Origin: Pseudoflavonifractor phocaeensis
GTDB taxonomy: Bacteria > Bacillota > Clostridia > Oscillospirales > Oscillospiraceae
Direction of reading: 5' to 3'
Length of the DNA stretch: 64,000 nt
Assembly (NCBI RefSeq): GCF_021531375.1
Contig: NZ_JADYTU010000006.1
Coordinates: 1 to 64,000 of the forward strand
The notes under the pieces are model-generated. The model saw only the letters and a list, made by a program, of their open reading frames with translations, was not told where the DNA came from and did not search any database. Made by a program: the position numbers and the translations under genes. Below are positions 16,464 to 25,182 of the stretch, in pieces (position 1 is the stretch's first letter; each line of letters starts with the position of its first letter).

Positions 16464-17468
16464 TTACATCTGTCTCTTTTTCAGCAGCCGAATGTCGTCT
16501 CCGAAGAAGTGGAGGACGTGGTATTCCCCCTCCAGCCGGGACATGATCTGGGGCGAGTAGCGGCGGGCCGCCTCCTCCATGGACAAGTTGGAGGAGATGA
16601 CCGTGTTCCGTCCCGACACCAGGCGGGTGTTCACCAGCTCGTACAGGGAGGACTGGGTGAGCTGGGTGGTCAGCTCGCTGCCCAGATCGTCCAGGATCAG
16701 CAGATCGCAGTTGAGATACCGCCGGGTCTCGTCCCGAGCCTCCCGGCCGTCGTCGCCGTCCCGCTGAAACTTCCGGGCCTCGAACTGGGCGAATACGTTG
16801 CCCGCCGTGTCGTATACCACGGAAAATCCGTTTTCCGACACGGTGCGGGCGATGCAGGCGGACAGGAAGGTCTTGCCCAGCCCCGGCGGGCCAGAGAGAA
16901 ACAGGTTTCTGAAATAGAACCGCCCAAACTTCTGGGCGTAGTTCAGGCAGACCTCATAGACCAGCTCCATATTCTCCCGGGGGGACGCGCCCCGTCCGGA
17001 CCAGGGAGTCTGGCTGTAATAGTCCAGCCGGAAGGTATCGAAGGACTGCTCCCCCAGGTTCAGCAGCTTGGACAGCTCCCGGATCTGCTCCTGGGCACAC
17101 AGTTTTTGCAGACAGGCGCACATCTTCGCCCCCCGCCAGCCGGTGTCCCCGCACATGGGACAGGCGGGCTTGTCGTCCAGGGCGTCCTCGGGTAGGCCGA
17201 TCCCCCCCAGCAACACCGCCCGCTCCCGCTGTAAGTCCAGGTTGCGCACCCGGATGGTCTGGATGGCCTGGGTAGGACTCTCCCCCTGGCGCAGGGCGGC
17301 GGCCATCAGCTGGGACATGGTGCCCTGAAGCTCCCGGTCCAGCCGGGCCAGCCGGGGCTCCTTCCCATAGGCCTCGGCCCGCAGCCGCTCCACCCGGTCC
17401 GACCGGGCCCGGCGCTCTCCCTCCAGGCGTTCCACCGCCCGGTGCAGCACGTTGGGATCGTATGCCAC
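16464..17468 (-). CDS. DnaC/DnaI-like helicase-loader ATPase
   Basis: 334 residues. An N-terminal helical/coiled segment (1-95) leads to a zinc-finger-like cluster CPMCGDTGW...CAC near 102-118, then an AAA+ ATPase domain with Walker A GPPGLGKT and Walker B LLILDDLGSE. This matches the DnaC/DnaI replicative helicase loaders, where the Cys cluster resembles the DnaI zinc-binding module. It starts three bases after the stop of a DnaD-like gene, so both primosome proteins come from one transcript. Confidence 0.88.
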   Translation of the reverse strand: MAYDPNVLHRAVERLEGERRARSDRVERLRAEAYGKEPRLARLDRELQGTMSQLMAAALRQGESPTQAIQTIRVRNLDLQRERAVLLGGIGLPEDALDDKPACPMCGDTGWRGAKMCACLQKLCAQEQIRELSKLLNLGEQSFDTFRLDYYSQTPWSGRGASPRENMELVYEVCLNYAQKFGRFYFRNLFLSGPPGLGKTFLSACIARTVSENGFSVVYDTAGNVFAQFEARKFQRDGDDGREARDETRRYLNCDLLILDDLGSELTTQLTQSSLYELVNTRLVSGRNTVISSNLSMEEAARRYSPQIMSRLEGEYHVLHFFGDDIRLLKKRQM

Positions 17469-17471
17469 GGT

Positions 17472-18416
17472 TTATCCCTCCTCCTGTTTCATCCGCTCCA
17501 CCATGCGGCGCATCCGTTCCATATCCTCCCGCGCCCGCTGCTCCTCCTGGGCGGGGACGGGCCGGGCCGTTTGGCCTCCCGCCTGTACCGGCCTGGGGTC
17601 CCGGTCCCCCGCCCGGACGGCGGCGGCGGTGTGCAGCCCCTTTTCGTGCCAGCGGCGGAGGATGCCGTTCATATAGCCCCAGTCCATAGACTGCTTTTTC
17701 AGCACAGTCTTTTCGTAAGCCATGCGGATGGTCTCGTCGTCGAAGCCCATGTCGTCCCAGGCGGCGATGTAGGTCTTTTCCCGGTCCACCAGGGGGCGAA
17801 GGGGAATATCCAGCAGACGGAGCACCTCTCCCTCCCGGCTCCGCAGCCGGGTCAGGCGCTGGATGTGGGCCTCGGCCCGCTCCATGGTATCGATGCCCCG
17901 GCGGGCCCAGGCAAAGCCCTCCTTCCGGATCTGGGACAGGAACGGCTTTCGGCCGGGACCGTATTTCCGTTCCGTCTCTTCGGTACACCAGCCCACCAGC
18001 ATGAGGATGACCTCGGCGGGGAGAGCCAGGTGGTCGTAAAGGGTGTACAGGGTCTTCAAATCGTTGGCGGACAGCTTTTTGCCCAGCCGGCGCTCCACCT
18101 CGTCGCACAGGGCCGGGAAGGTGGAAGAGCGGTCCGTCAAAGCGGCGGTGATATCCTCCAGCGCGTAGTCCGGGGGCGGCGCCTCCTGGGGCGCCGGGTC
18201 GGGCATGGGGGTCTCCGCCGGGGCCAGGCCCTGGCTTTTCAGCCCCTCCAACGCCGCCCGGAGCCGGGGCTCCGGCCAGTTCAGCCCCCCGGGACTGCCC
18301 CGGCGCAACAGATGTATGTACAGCAGGGCGGCGTCGCCGCTGTCCAGCTTCAGCAGCCGGTCCGCCGCCTGGCCGCTCATGGCCAGCACCTCTCCGGGAA
18401 TCAACGTCGGGACCAC
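17472..18416 (-). CDS. DnaD-domain replication initiation protein
   Basis: 314 residues starting at GTG (18416), ten bases after AAGGAGG. The central and C-terminal parts carry two DnaD-like (DnaB_2) domains: residues about 120-190 (VERRLGKKLSANDLKTLYTL) and about 210-275, the latter ending in the typical MGFDDETIRMAYEKT and DWGYMNGILRRW signature (YxxxIxxxW type). A charged, Arg/Glu-rich tail follows. DnaD/DnaB proteins remodel origin DNA and recruit the helicase loader, in keeping with the adjacent DnaI-like gene. The frame continues upstream without a plausible start. Confidence 0.85.
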   Translation of the reverse strand: MVPTLIPGEVLAMSGQAADRLLKLDSGDAALLYIHLLRRGSPGGLNWPEPRLRAALEGLKSQGLAPAETPMPDPAPQEAPPPDYALEDITAALTDRSSTFPALCDEVERRLGKKLSANDLKTLYTLYDHLALPAEVILMLVGWCTEETERKYGPGRKPFLSQIRKEGFAWARRGIDTMERAEAHIQRLTRLRSREGEVLRLLDIPLRPLVDREKTYIAAWDDMGFDDETIRMAYEKTVLKKQSMDWGYMNGILRRWHEKGLHTAAAVRAGDRDPRPVQAGGQTARPVPAQEEQRAREDMERMRRMVERMKQEEG

Positions 18417-18461
18417 GGGAACACCACCTCCTTTGTCTATCCGGGTTCTTTCAGTTTTCTT

Positions 18462-18490
18462 ATTGTACCGCAAATTTCCCCCGGCGTAAA
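18462..18490 (-). promoter_or_regulatory. Promoter of the dnaD/dnaI-like operon
   Basis: Minus strand TTTACG (18485-18490), 17-base spacer, TACAAT (18462-18467), 46 bases before the GTG start. Confidence 0.65.
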
Positions 18491-18533
18491 CAGGGAAAAT
18501 CCGCTGCCTGCTTTTTGAAAACGCGGGGGCGGT

Positions 18534-18562
18534 TTGACAGCCTTTCGCCCCTGCTATATAAT
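18534..18562 (+). promoter_or_regulatory. Perfect-consensus sigma-A promoter of the LysE gene
   Basis: TTGACA (18534-18539), exactly 17 bases, TATAAT (18557-18562). Confidence 0.85.
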
Positions 18563-18612
18563 GATTTTTACCATGTTCCGGGCAAAACCGGAGTTCAAAC
18601 AAGGAGACGGCC

Positions 18613-19197
18613 ATGTTCAACTGGTTTTCCTTCCTGACCTACGCTTTCACCACGGCCTTTACGCCGGGGCCCAACAACATCATGTCCATGACCAACGCGG
18701 GACGCCGGGGCTTTCGGGGCGCCATGCCCTTCAATTTCGGCATTCTGGCCGGATTCACCATCGTGATGTTTTTATGCACCATCTTTTGCAGCGCTCTGTC
18801 CGCATGGGTCCCCAGGATCAAGATGCCAATGCTGGCGGCGGGTGCGGTCTATATGCTCTATTTGGCCTGGGAAACCTTTCGAGGCTCCGGGGATTTGGGT
18901 GGACACGCGGCCAAAGACGGCTTTTTCACCGCCCTGACGCTGCAGTTCATCAACCCCAAGCTCTACCTCTACTGCATCATGTCCATGGAGGCCTACATTC
19001 TCCCCTTCTACCAGGGGCGGCCTGGGGCGCTGATCTTTTTCGCCCTGCTGCTGTCCGCCATCGGCTTTGCCGCAACTCTGGCCTGGACGGCCTTCGGCTC
19101 CGCCTTCCGGCGGCTGTTTGAGCATCACGCCAAATTGGTGAACACCGTCATGGCCCTGCTGCTGGTATACTGCGCCGCATCCCTGTTCATGTCCTGA
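18613..19197 (+). CDS. LysE/RhtB-family amino acid exporter
   Basis: 194 residues with six predicted membrane helices and the family signature near the N-terminus (TPGPNNIMSMTNAGRRG) plus FINPKLYLYC in the second half. The pattern is closest to EamB/YfiK-type (cysteine or O-acetylserine) exporters, but the substrate is not certain. AAGGAG precedes the ATG. It is monocistronic, with a perfect promoter and a terminator, and divergent from the dnaD operon. Confidence 0.87.
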   Translation: MFNWFSFLTYAFTTAFTPGPNNIMSMTNAGRRGFRGAMPFNFGILAGFTIVMFLCTIFCSALSAWVPRIKMPMLAAGAVYMLYLAWETFRGSGDLGGHAAKDGFFTALTLQFINPKLYLYCIMSMEAYILPFYQGRPGALIFFALLLSAIGFAATLAWTAFGSAFRRLFEHHAKLVNTVMALLLVYCAASLFMS

Positions 19198-19208
19198 TCC
19201 ACCACTTC

Positions 19209-19241
19209 CCGCGGGACAGCGCTTTGCTGTTCCGCGGTTTT
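19209..19241 (+). terminator. Terminator of the LysE gene
   Basis: Stem of CCGCGG and ACAGC blocks (19209-19220 with 19226-19237) followed by TTTT. Confidence 0.8.
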
Positions 19242-19294
19242 GCCTTTTCTCTGAAAAAACAAGCCAGAATGGGCAAAATTCATGGATTATTTAT

Positions 19295-19323
19295 TTTTCA
19301 AATAGACCGGTCTGTGTTATAAT
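19295..19323 (+). promoter_or_regulatory. zapA promoter with palindromic operator in the spacer
   Basis: TTTTCA (19295-19300), 17-base spacer, TATAAT (19318-19323). The spacer contains the perfect 10-base palindrome AGACCGGTCT (19304-19313), a shape typical of TetR-family operators. Confidence 0.5.
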
Positions 19324-19387
19324 GGGGATTAAGTTGGATGTTTGCGTCCATGGACGCCGAAAAGAGAAAACAGGGGGAGGAGTTCCG

Positions 19388-19699
19388 ATGAAAAACAAAG
19401 TGGTGGTCACCATTTCCGGTCGGGATTATACCATGGTGGCGGTAGAGGACGAGACCTACGTCCGCCGCTGCGCGGCCCATGTGGACGCCCAGCTCCGCGA
19501 GGTCTCCAACAGCCGCCTTTCCCAGGCGGACGCCGCCGTGCTGGCGGCCATGAACATCGCCGACCAGTACTTTAAAGAGCAGGAGGCTGCGGAAAACCTG
19601 CGCCGCCAGATCAAGGACAACCTGGAGGAGGCCAACCGGCTGAAAATGGAGCTGTCCGAGGCCAAGCGGGAGATCTTCAAGCTGCAAAACCGAAAATAA
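19388..19699 (+). CDS. zapA: Cell division protein ZapA
   Basis: 103 residues: an N-terminal beta-rich ZapA domain (KNKVVVTISGRDYTMVA...) followed by a long coiled-coil (about 60-103, EAAENLRRQIKDNLEEANRL). ZapA binds FtsZ and promotes Z-ring bundling. The ATG at 19388 has GGAGGAG just upstream; the frame extends further but without a ribosome site. Its promoter contains an operator-like palindrome, and a palindromic repeat element lies directly after the stop. Confidence 0.88.
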   Translation: MKNKVVVTISGRDYTMVAVEDETYVRRCAAHVDAQLREVSNSRLSQADAAVLAAMNIADQYFKEQEAAENLRRQIKDNLEEANRLKMELSEAKREIFKLQNRK

Positions 19700-19713
19700 C
19701 CGTTTCAGTGTGG

Positions 19714-19800
19714 AAGTAGGAGTTAGGCGCTGTTGTGTCCGGCTTCGCCGGACACAACAACGCCGTCCAAGGCGGCACATCAAGTTTTAACTCCTAACTT
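19714..19800. repeat. Palindromic intergenic element, copy 1
   Basis: Outer arms AAGTAGGAGTTA (19714-19725) and TAACTCCTAACTT (19788-19800) are inverted copies; inside is a perfect 13-bp hairpin (19731-19743 with 19747-19759). The arms match those of the element at 46013-46109. It fills the gap between zapA and the U32 peptidase gene. Confidence 0.7.
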
Positions 19801-19837
19801 CTTTATTCTTTATTTCCAATTCACCAGGAGGTGTCCC

Positions 19838-21922
19838 ATGCTGGAGCTTCTCGCCCCCGCCGGCTCCATGGAGTCGGTGACCGCCGCCGTTCAGAACGGC
19901 GCGGGAGCGGTCTATTTTGGATACGGAAATTTTAACGCCCGCCGCAACGCGAAGAACTTCTCGGAGGAGGAGGCAGCGGCGGCGGTTTCTTACTGCCATC
20001 TTCGCGGGTGCAAGGTCCATCTGACTCTGAACACCCTGCTCACCGACCGGGAACTGGAGGGGGCCGCCCAGGTTGCCGCCCACGCCAGCGCCATCGGCGT
20101 GGACGCCGTCATCGTTCAGGACCTGGGGGTCATGCGGATGCTGCGGCAGACCGTCCCCGACCTGCCTATCCACGGCTCCACCCAGATGACCGTCCACTCT
20201 CTGGACGGGGTGAAGCTGTGCGCCGACCTGGGCGTCAGCCGGGTGGTGCTGTCCCGGGAGCTGAGCCGGGATCAGATCGCCTACATCTGCCAGCACTCCC
20301 CCATCGAGATTGAGGTGTTCGGCCACGGGGCCCTGTGCATGTGCTACTCGGGCCAGTGCTTTTTCTCCAGCGTCATCGGCGGCCGCAGCGGCAACCGGGG
20401 TCTGTGCGCCCAGCCCTGCCGGCTGAAATACGGCTGGGGGAACAAGGCTGACTCCTACCCCCTGTCCCTGAAGGACATGTCCCTGGCCGGCCATCTGAAG
20501 GAGCTGCAGGACATGGGGGTGGCATGTCTGAAGCTGGAGGGCCGGATGAAACGGCCCGAGTATGTGGCCATTGTCACCGGCATCTACTCCCGGGCCCTCC
20601 GGGAGGGCCGGGAGCCCACCGCCGAGGAACTCCAGCAGCTGGAGCAGGCCTTCTCCCGCCAGGGCTTCACCCAGGGCTACTACCTTGGCCGGAAGGGTCC
20701 GGACATGTTCGGCACCCGCCAGGAGGAGAAGGAGCCCCGGGAGCTGTATGCCCAGGCCCGGGCCACCTATGAAAACGGGGAGAACCGGAAGGAACCGGTG
20801 CGGATCTACGCCCTTATCGAAAAGGGCCAGCCCGCCCAGATCGCTGTCCAGGACAAGGAGGGCCGGGTGGTCCACGCCGAGGGCCCCACGCCCGAGGAGG
20901 CCCGGAACGTGCCCCTCACCCGGGAGAAGGTGGAGGGCCAGCTCTCCCGCACCGGCGGCACCCCCTATGGCTGCGAGAAGGTGATGGCCAAGGTGGAGGA
21001 CGGATTGTCCCTCCCCCTGTCCGCTCTGAACAGCCTGCGCCGTCAGGCCCTGGAGGAGCTGTCCCAGCAGCGGGTGATCCCGCCCCAGCGGCGGCAGGAG
21101 CCCTTCCACCCCGGCGTGCGCTATGAAAACCAAAAGCAGCCCCCCGTCCTCACCCTCTCGGTGCGGGACGCGGACCAGATCAGCGCCGAGCTGCTGGCTC
21201 TGAAGCCCGCGCTCATCTATCTCCCCGCCGACCAGGGCGCCGCCCGGCCCGAAGTGGTGGAGCGCTGCCAAAAGGCCGGCGTCCCCGTGGCCGCTCTGCT
21301 GCCCCGGATCTGCTCCGACGGCGAGACCCACTCTCTGGAAGCCGATCTGACCGCCCTCCGGGACCTGGGGGTGGAGGAGGCCCTGGCCGGCACCCTGGGC
21401 GTGGCCCGGCGGGCCATGCAGCTGGGCTTCCGGGTCCGGGGGGACTACGGTCTGGGGGTATACAACAGCCAGACCATCAAGGACCTGAAGCGGCTGGGCT
21501 TTACGGGGGCCACCGCCTCCTTCGAGCTGAAGCTGGCCCAGATCCGGGACCTGTCCAAGTCCATCCCCCTGGAGTTTATCGCCTACGGCCGGCTGCCCCT
21601 GATGATCACTGAAAACTGCATCATCCACAACCACACCGGCCAGCACACCTGCTCCAATGTGAACCAGCTGGTGGACCGGAAGGGGGAGCGGTTCCCCGTG
21701 GTCAAGGCCTGGGGCTGCCGCAACGAGATTCTAAACCCCAAAAAGCTGTTTCTGGCGGACAAGTCCGCCGACTACGCCCGTCTGGGCCTGTGGGGCGCCC
21801 GCCTCATGTTCACCACCGAGAGCGCGCCCGAGTGCGTCCGGGTGCTGGAGCGCTACCAGGGCCGGGGCAGCTACCAGCCCAATGACCACACCAGAGGACT
21901 CTACTACCGGGACGTGGAGTAA
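19838..21922 (+). CDS. U32 family peptidase (TrhP/YrrO/RlhA type)
   Basis: 694 residues. The U32 domain occupies the N-terminal 400 or so residues (LLAPAGSMESVTAAVQNGA, EVFGHGALCMCYSGQC, RSGNRGLCAQPCR), followed by a DUF3656-type region and a C-terminal U32 part with a Cys cluster (ITENCIIH..., CSNVNQ, AWGCRNE). Members with this layout act in RNA hydroxylation (tRNA ho5U34 or 23S rRNA ho5C) using prephenate rather than as proven proteases; which of these applies here is inference. The ATG at 19838 follows CAGGAGG. Confidence 0.88.
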   Translation: MLELLAPAGSMESVTAAVQNGAGAVYFGYGNFNARRNAKNFSEEEAAAAVSYCHLRGCKVHLTLNTLLTDRELEGAAQVAAHASAIGVDAVIVQDLGVMRMLRQTVPDLPIHGSTQMTVHSLDGVKLCADLGVSRVVLSRELSRDQIAYICQHSPIEIEVFGHGALCMCYSGQCFFSSVIGGRSGNRGLCAQPCRLKYGWGNKADSYPLSLKDMSLAGHLKELQDMGVACLKLEGRMKRPEYVAIVTGIYSRALREGREPTAEELQQLEQAFSRQGFTQGYYLGRKGPDMFGTRQEEKEPRELYAQARATYENGENRKEPVRIYALIEKGQPAQIAVQDKEGRVVHAEGPTPEEARNVPLTREKVEGQLSRTGGTPYGCEKVMAKVEDGLSLPLSALNSLRRQALEELSQQRVIPPQRRQEPFHPGVRYENQKQPPVLTLSVRDADQISAELLALKPALIYLPADQGAARPEVVERCQKAGVPVAALLPRICSDGETHSLEADLTALRDLGVEEALAGTLGVARRAMQLGFRVRGDYGLGVYNSQTIKDLKRLGFTGATASFELKLAQIRDLSKSIPLEFIAYGRLPLMITENCIIHNHTGQHTCSNVNQLVDRKGERFPVVKAWGCRNEILNPKKLFLADKSADYARLGLWGARLMFTTESAPECVRVLERYQGRGSYQPNDHTRGLYYRDVE

Positions 21923-21976
21923 CCACGCCCGCTCCGCCCCTTGCCGGGGCCAATACCATTCAGGAGGCCGTACCCC

Positions 21977-22675
21977 ATGGATACCAACTCACCTGTGCGT
22001 CTTTTTCTGCTGGAGCATCTCCGCCGGATGCTGCTGGCCTCCTTGGGGCTGGCCCTGTTCGCCGTTGGCACCTACCTCCAGTTGAAGGCAGCCATCGGCT
22101 ACGCCCCCTGGCAGGCCCTGCACGAGGGGCTCGCCCAACACCTGTCCATGTCCTACGGCAACGCCTCCATCCTGGTGTCCATCGCTGTGGTGGTTGCGGA
22201 CTTACTGCTCCGGGAACCCATCGGCATCGGCACCATCCTGGACTCCCTGCTGGCAGGCTGGATCACCGACCTGTGTCTCTGGCTGGACCCTATCCCCGAT
22301 CAAGAGGGCTGGGTGGTCCCCGTCCTGCTGCTGGTGGCCGGTCTGTTCGTCATGGCCTACGGCCAGTACGTCTATATGACAGCGGCCCTGTCCTGCGGTC
22401 CCCGTGACGCATTGGCCGTGGCCCTGTGCCGCCGGTTCCCCCGTTTCTCCATGGGGGGCATCACCGCCGTCATGCTGGCGGTGGTACTGCTGGCCGGCTG
22501 GCTGCTGGGCGGCCCCATCGGCTTCGGCACCCTGATCCATCTGGTGGTCACCGGGCCCATCATCGACCTGGTGTTCCGTCTGGTCCGCTTCGATCCCCGT
22601 TCCGTGGAGCACGAGGGGCTGGCTCAGACCATCCGCGGCTTTACGCAGGCCAGGCTGGCCCACTCCCTCGACTGA
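21977..22675 (+). CDS. YczE/YitT-like integral membrane protein
   Basis: 232 residues with about five to six membrane helices. Repeated motifs SYGNASILVSIAVVVADLLL / GIGTILDSLLAG and the later MGGITAVML / GFGTLIHLVVTGPIIDL show an internal duplication typical of the YczE/YyaS membrane family. Function unknown; a transport or permease-like role is only inferred. The ATG at 21977 follows CAGGAGG by nine bases. It lies between the U32 gene and the LuxE/LuxC pair with short gaps, so co-transcription is possible. Confidence 0.75.
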   Translation: MDTNSPVRLFLLEHLRRMLLASLGLALFAVGTYLQLKAAIGYAPWQALHEGLAQHLSMSYGNASILVSIAVVVADLLLREPIGIGTILDSLLAGWITDLCLWLDPIPDQEGWVVPVLLLVAGLFVMAYGQYVYMTAALSCGPRDALAVALCRRFPRFSMGGITAVMLAVVLLAGWLLGGPIGFGTLIHLVVTGPIIDLVFRLVRFDPRSVEHEGLAQTIRGFTQARLAHSLD

Positions 22676-22718
22676 CGTTCCATCCGCCCCCTGTCCCCTG
22701 GGAAAGGAGGTTCCCTCT

Positions 22719-23846
22719 ATGGGAAGCAGACAGCGCCTGTTCTGGTGCAGCGATCCCTACGATCTGCCCGCCTCGGACGGCCGGTTTGTCCGGGCCGCGG
22801 CGGACAACTGCGCCTTTCATATCCGCCGCTGTCCCGAATACGCGGCCATCGCCCGGCGGCTGGGCTTCTCTCCGGACCAGTTAAAAACCGTGGAGGACCT
22901 AGCCAAGATCCCACCCATCCCCACCCTGTTTTTCAAGCGCCACGCCGTCTTTTCCATGCCGGATCGCTGGCCTGTGGCCATGCGGGTCACCTCCTCGGGG
23001 ACCAGCGGCAAGTTCAGCCAGATCAACTTTGACTGGGGCTGCGTCCTGGCGGAGGTCCCCATGATCCTCCGGCTGGGCTGGCGTCACCGCCTTATCTCCC
23101 CCGTCCCCGCCAACTGCGTGGTGCTGGGCTACAAGCCCGACAAGCATAACCGCACCGGGGTCACCCGGACCATGTTCGGCCTGACCTTTTTCTCCCCGCC
23201 CCTGCGGCGGACCTACGCCCTCCACTACAAAAACGGGACCTACGTCCCCGACCTGGACCGGGTGATCCGGGATCTGGAGGGCTATGCCAGCTCCCCCTTT
23301 CCCACCCGGATCATCGGTTTTCCCTCCTACCTGTGGTTTGGCCTGAAGCGGATGGAGGAGCTGGGCATCCGGCTCAAGCTGCGCCCCGGCTCCAGGATTC
23401 TGCTGGCCGGGGGCTGGAAGCAGCACTACGCCCAGGAAGTGGAGAAGCCCCGGCTCTATGCCCTGGTCCGAACGGTACTGGGCGTGGAGGAGGATCACAT
23501 CCACGAATTTTTCGGCGCTGTGGAGCATCCCATCTTCTTCAACGCCTGTCCCAGGCACCGCTTCCATATCCCCGCTTACTCCCGGGTGGTCATCCGGGAT
23601 GTGGAGACTCTGGAGCCCCTGCCCATGGGCAAGGCGGGGCTGGTCAACCTGATCTCTCCCCTCATCAAGGCCACCCCGGTGACCAGCGTCATCACCGACG
23701 ACCTGGGCTATCTGGAGCCGGGAGAGGCCTGCGGCTGCGGCATCCCGTCTCCCACCCTCACCATTCTGGGCCGGGTGGGGCTCAGCGACATCACCACCTG
23801 CGCCGCCGGCGCGGCCCAGCTGCTGGGAAAGGGGGAGGGGCTATGA
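22719..23846 (+). CDS. LuxE-like acyl-protein synthetase
   Basis: 375 residues resembling LuxE, the ATP-dependent acyl-protein synthetase of fatty-acid reductase complexes, and more distantly phenylacetate-CoA ligases. Supporting features are the nucleotide-binding-like TSSGTSGKFSQI near residue 92, IIGFPSYLWFGLKRMEE near 194, GGWKQHY near 228, and a Cys-containing C-terminal region (GEACGCGIPS). It should activate a carboxylic acid as acyl-AMP and hold it as a thioester. AAAGGAGG precedes the ATG. The stop overlaps the LuxC-like start (ATGA), giving tight coupling. No luciferase genes are nearby. Confidence 0.82.
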   Translation: MGSRQRLFWCSDPYDLPASDGRFVRAAADNCAFHIRRCPEYAAIARRLGFSPDQLKTVEDLAKIPPIPTLFFKRHAVFSMPDRWPVAMRVTSSGTSGKFSQINFDWGCVLAEVPMILRLGWRHRLISPVPANCVVLGYKPDKHNRTGVTRTMFGLTFFSPPLRRTYALHYKNGTYVPDLDRVIRDLEGYASSPFPTRIIGFPSYLWFGLKRMEELGIRLKLRPGSRILLAGGWKQHYAQEVEKPRLYALVRTVLGVEEDHIHEFFGAVEHPIFFNACPRHRFHIPAYSRVVIRDVETLEPLPMGKAGLVNLISPLIKATPVTSVITDDLGYLEPGEACGCGIPSPTLTILGRVGLSDITTCAAGAAQLLGKGEGL

Positions 23847-25111
23847 TCTTGGCCCACGGAACGGTCCTCCCTGACGCCGACCTGCCCGCCCTGCTGGACA
23901 GCTTGGAGGATGAGCTCAACGCCACCCGCGCCAACCTGACTCTGGAGGCCGAGACCGTCGTCTCCGCCATCGACACTCTGGGCCGGCGGCTGGACAGCGG
24001 AGCGCTGGACCACCTCATCGCCCAGTTCGCCGCCCCCAATATGCTGGACTCTCTGGCCCAGATCCGCCCCGCCCTCTGCCGGGAGGCCCTGGAGGATAAA
24101 CTCAAGACCGAGCTTGGCCCGGAGGCCCTGTCCCCCCGGCCCCGTCCCTTCGGCCGGGCCCGGTACCTGCCCCTGGGCATTCTGTTCCACGTCACCGCCG
24201 GCAATGTGGCCGGCCTGCCCGCCTTCAGTGCGGTGGAGGGGCTGCTCACCGGCAACATCAATCTGCTGAAACTCCCCCGGGAGGACAAGGGGCTGACTCT
24301 GGCCATTCTCTCCCAGCTGACAGATCAGGAGCCCCGGCTCGCCCCCTTCCTCTATGCCTTCGACGTCCCCTCCAGTGATACGGCCACCTTGAAGCGGCTG
24401 GCCGCCCTGGCAGACGGCCTGGTGGTGTGGGGCGGGGATGAGGCGGTCCGGGCCTGCCGCGGACTGGCCCCTCCCGGCTGCAAGCTCATGGAGTGGGCCC
24501 ACCGGCTCAGCTTCGCCTATGTGGCCGGATACGAGGACCGGGAGGCGGAACTGACCGCCCTGGCCCGCCACATCGTCCGCACCGGCGGTCTGCTGTGTTC
24601 CTCTTGCCAGGTGATCTATCTGGACACCGAGGACTGGGACCGGGCTCAGGCCTTCTGCCGGGACTTTCTCCCCATTCTGGAGGGGGCCGCCCGGGAAGGC
24701 CGCTCCCCCGGTCAGGCGGCGGAGGCCACCCTCTATTCCTACGAGACGCTGCTGGAGCAGGCGGTGGACCGCCGGGACTTTGACGACCGGTTTTTCCCGG
24801 GACGGGGCTGTTCCATCACGCTGCGCCGGGACCAGGAACTGGAGCTGTCCCACCTCCACGGAAACGTGCTGGTAAAATGCCTGCCCCGCCGGGCGCTGCT
24901 GCCCGTTCTGCGGCGGCAGAAGGGCCGTCTCCAGACGGCGGGTCTGCTGTGCGCCCGGTGGGACCGGGAGGCACTGTCCGCTATACTGGCCCGGGCGGGC
25001 GTCACCCGGATCACCCGGGCGGGCCATATGTCCCACACCTTCCCCGGCGAGGGGCACGACGGGGAGTACCCCCTCCGGCGTTATGTCCGGGTGGTAGACA
25101 CGGAAGACTGA
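23843..25111 (+). CDS. LuxC-like acyl-CoA/acyl-protein reductase
   Basis: 422 residues of the LuxC family, NADPH-dependent reductases with an aldehyde-dehydrogenase-like fold. GILFHVTAGNVAGLPAFS (about 106-123) and NINLLKLPREDKG (about 138) are family hallmarks, and the candidate catalytic Cys lies in GGLLCSSCQV (about 252). It reduces the acyl thioester delivered by the LuxE partner to an aldehyde. It overlaps the LuxE-like gene by four bases. In a non-luminous anaerobe the aldehyde product and its use are unknown. Confidence 0.85.
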   Translation: MILAHGTVLPDADLPALLDSLEDELNATRANLTLEAETVVSAIDTLGRRLDSGALDHLIAQFAAPNMLDSLAQIRPALCREALEDKLKTELGPEALSPRPRPFGRARYLPLGILFHVTAGNVAGLPAFSAVEGLLTGNINLLKLPREDKGLTLAILSQLTDQEPRLAPFLYAFDVPSSDTATLKRLAALADGLVVWGGDEAVRACRGLAPPGCKLMEWAHRLSFAYVAGYEDREAELTALARHIVRTGGLLCSSCQVIYLDTEDWDRAQAFCRDFLPILEGAAREGRSPGQAAEATLYSYETLLEQAVDRRDFDDRFFPGRGCSITLRRDQELELSHLHGNVLVKCLPRRALLPVLRRQKGRLQTAGLLCARWDREALSAILARAGVTRITRAGHMSHTFPGEGHDGEYPLRRYVRVVDTED

Positions 25112-25182
25112 CAACGGCAAGCGGCGTTCTGCCCGCTTCCCGTTCTCTCATATCTCTTATCTGAAAAAAGTGAGGAAGTACC

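Noticed and set aside
22719-25111. Remnant of a luminescence operon
   Set aside because: No luxA, luxB, luxD or luxG homologue is near; only the acid-reductase pair is present, so luminescence is not supported.
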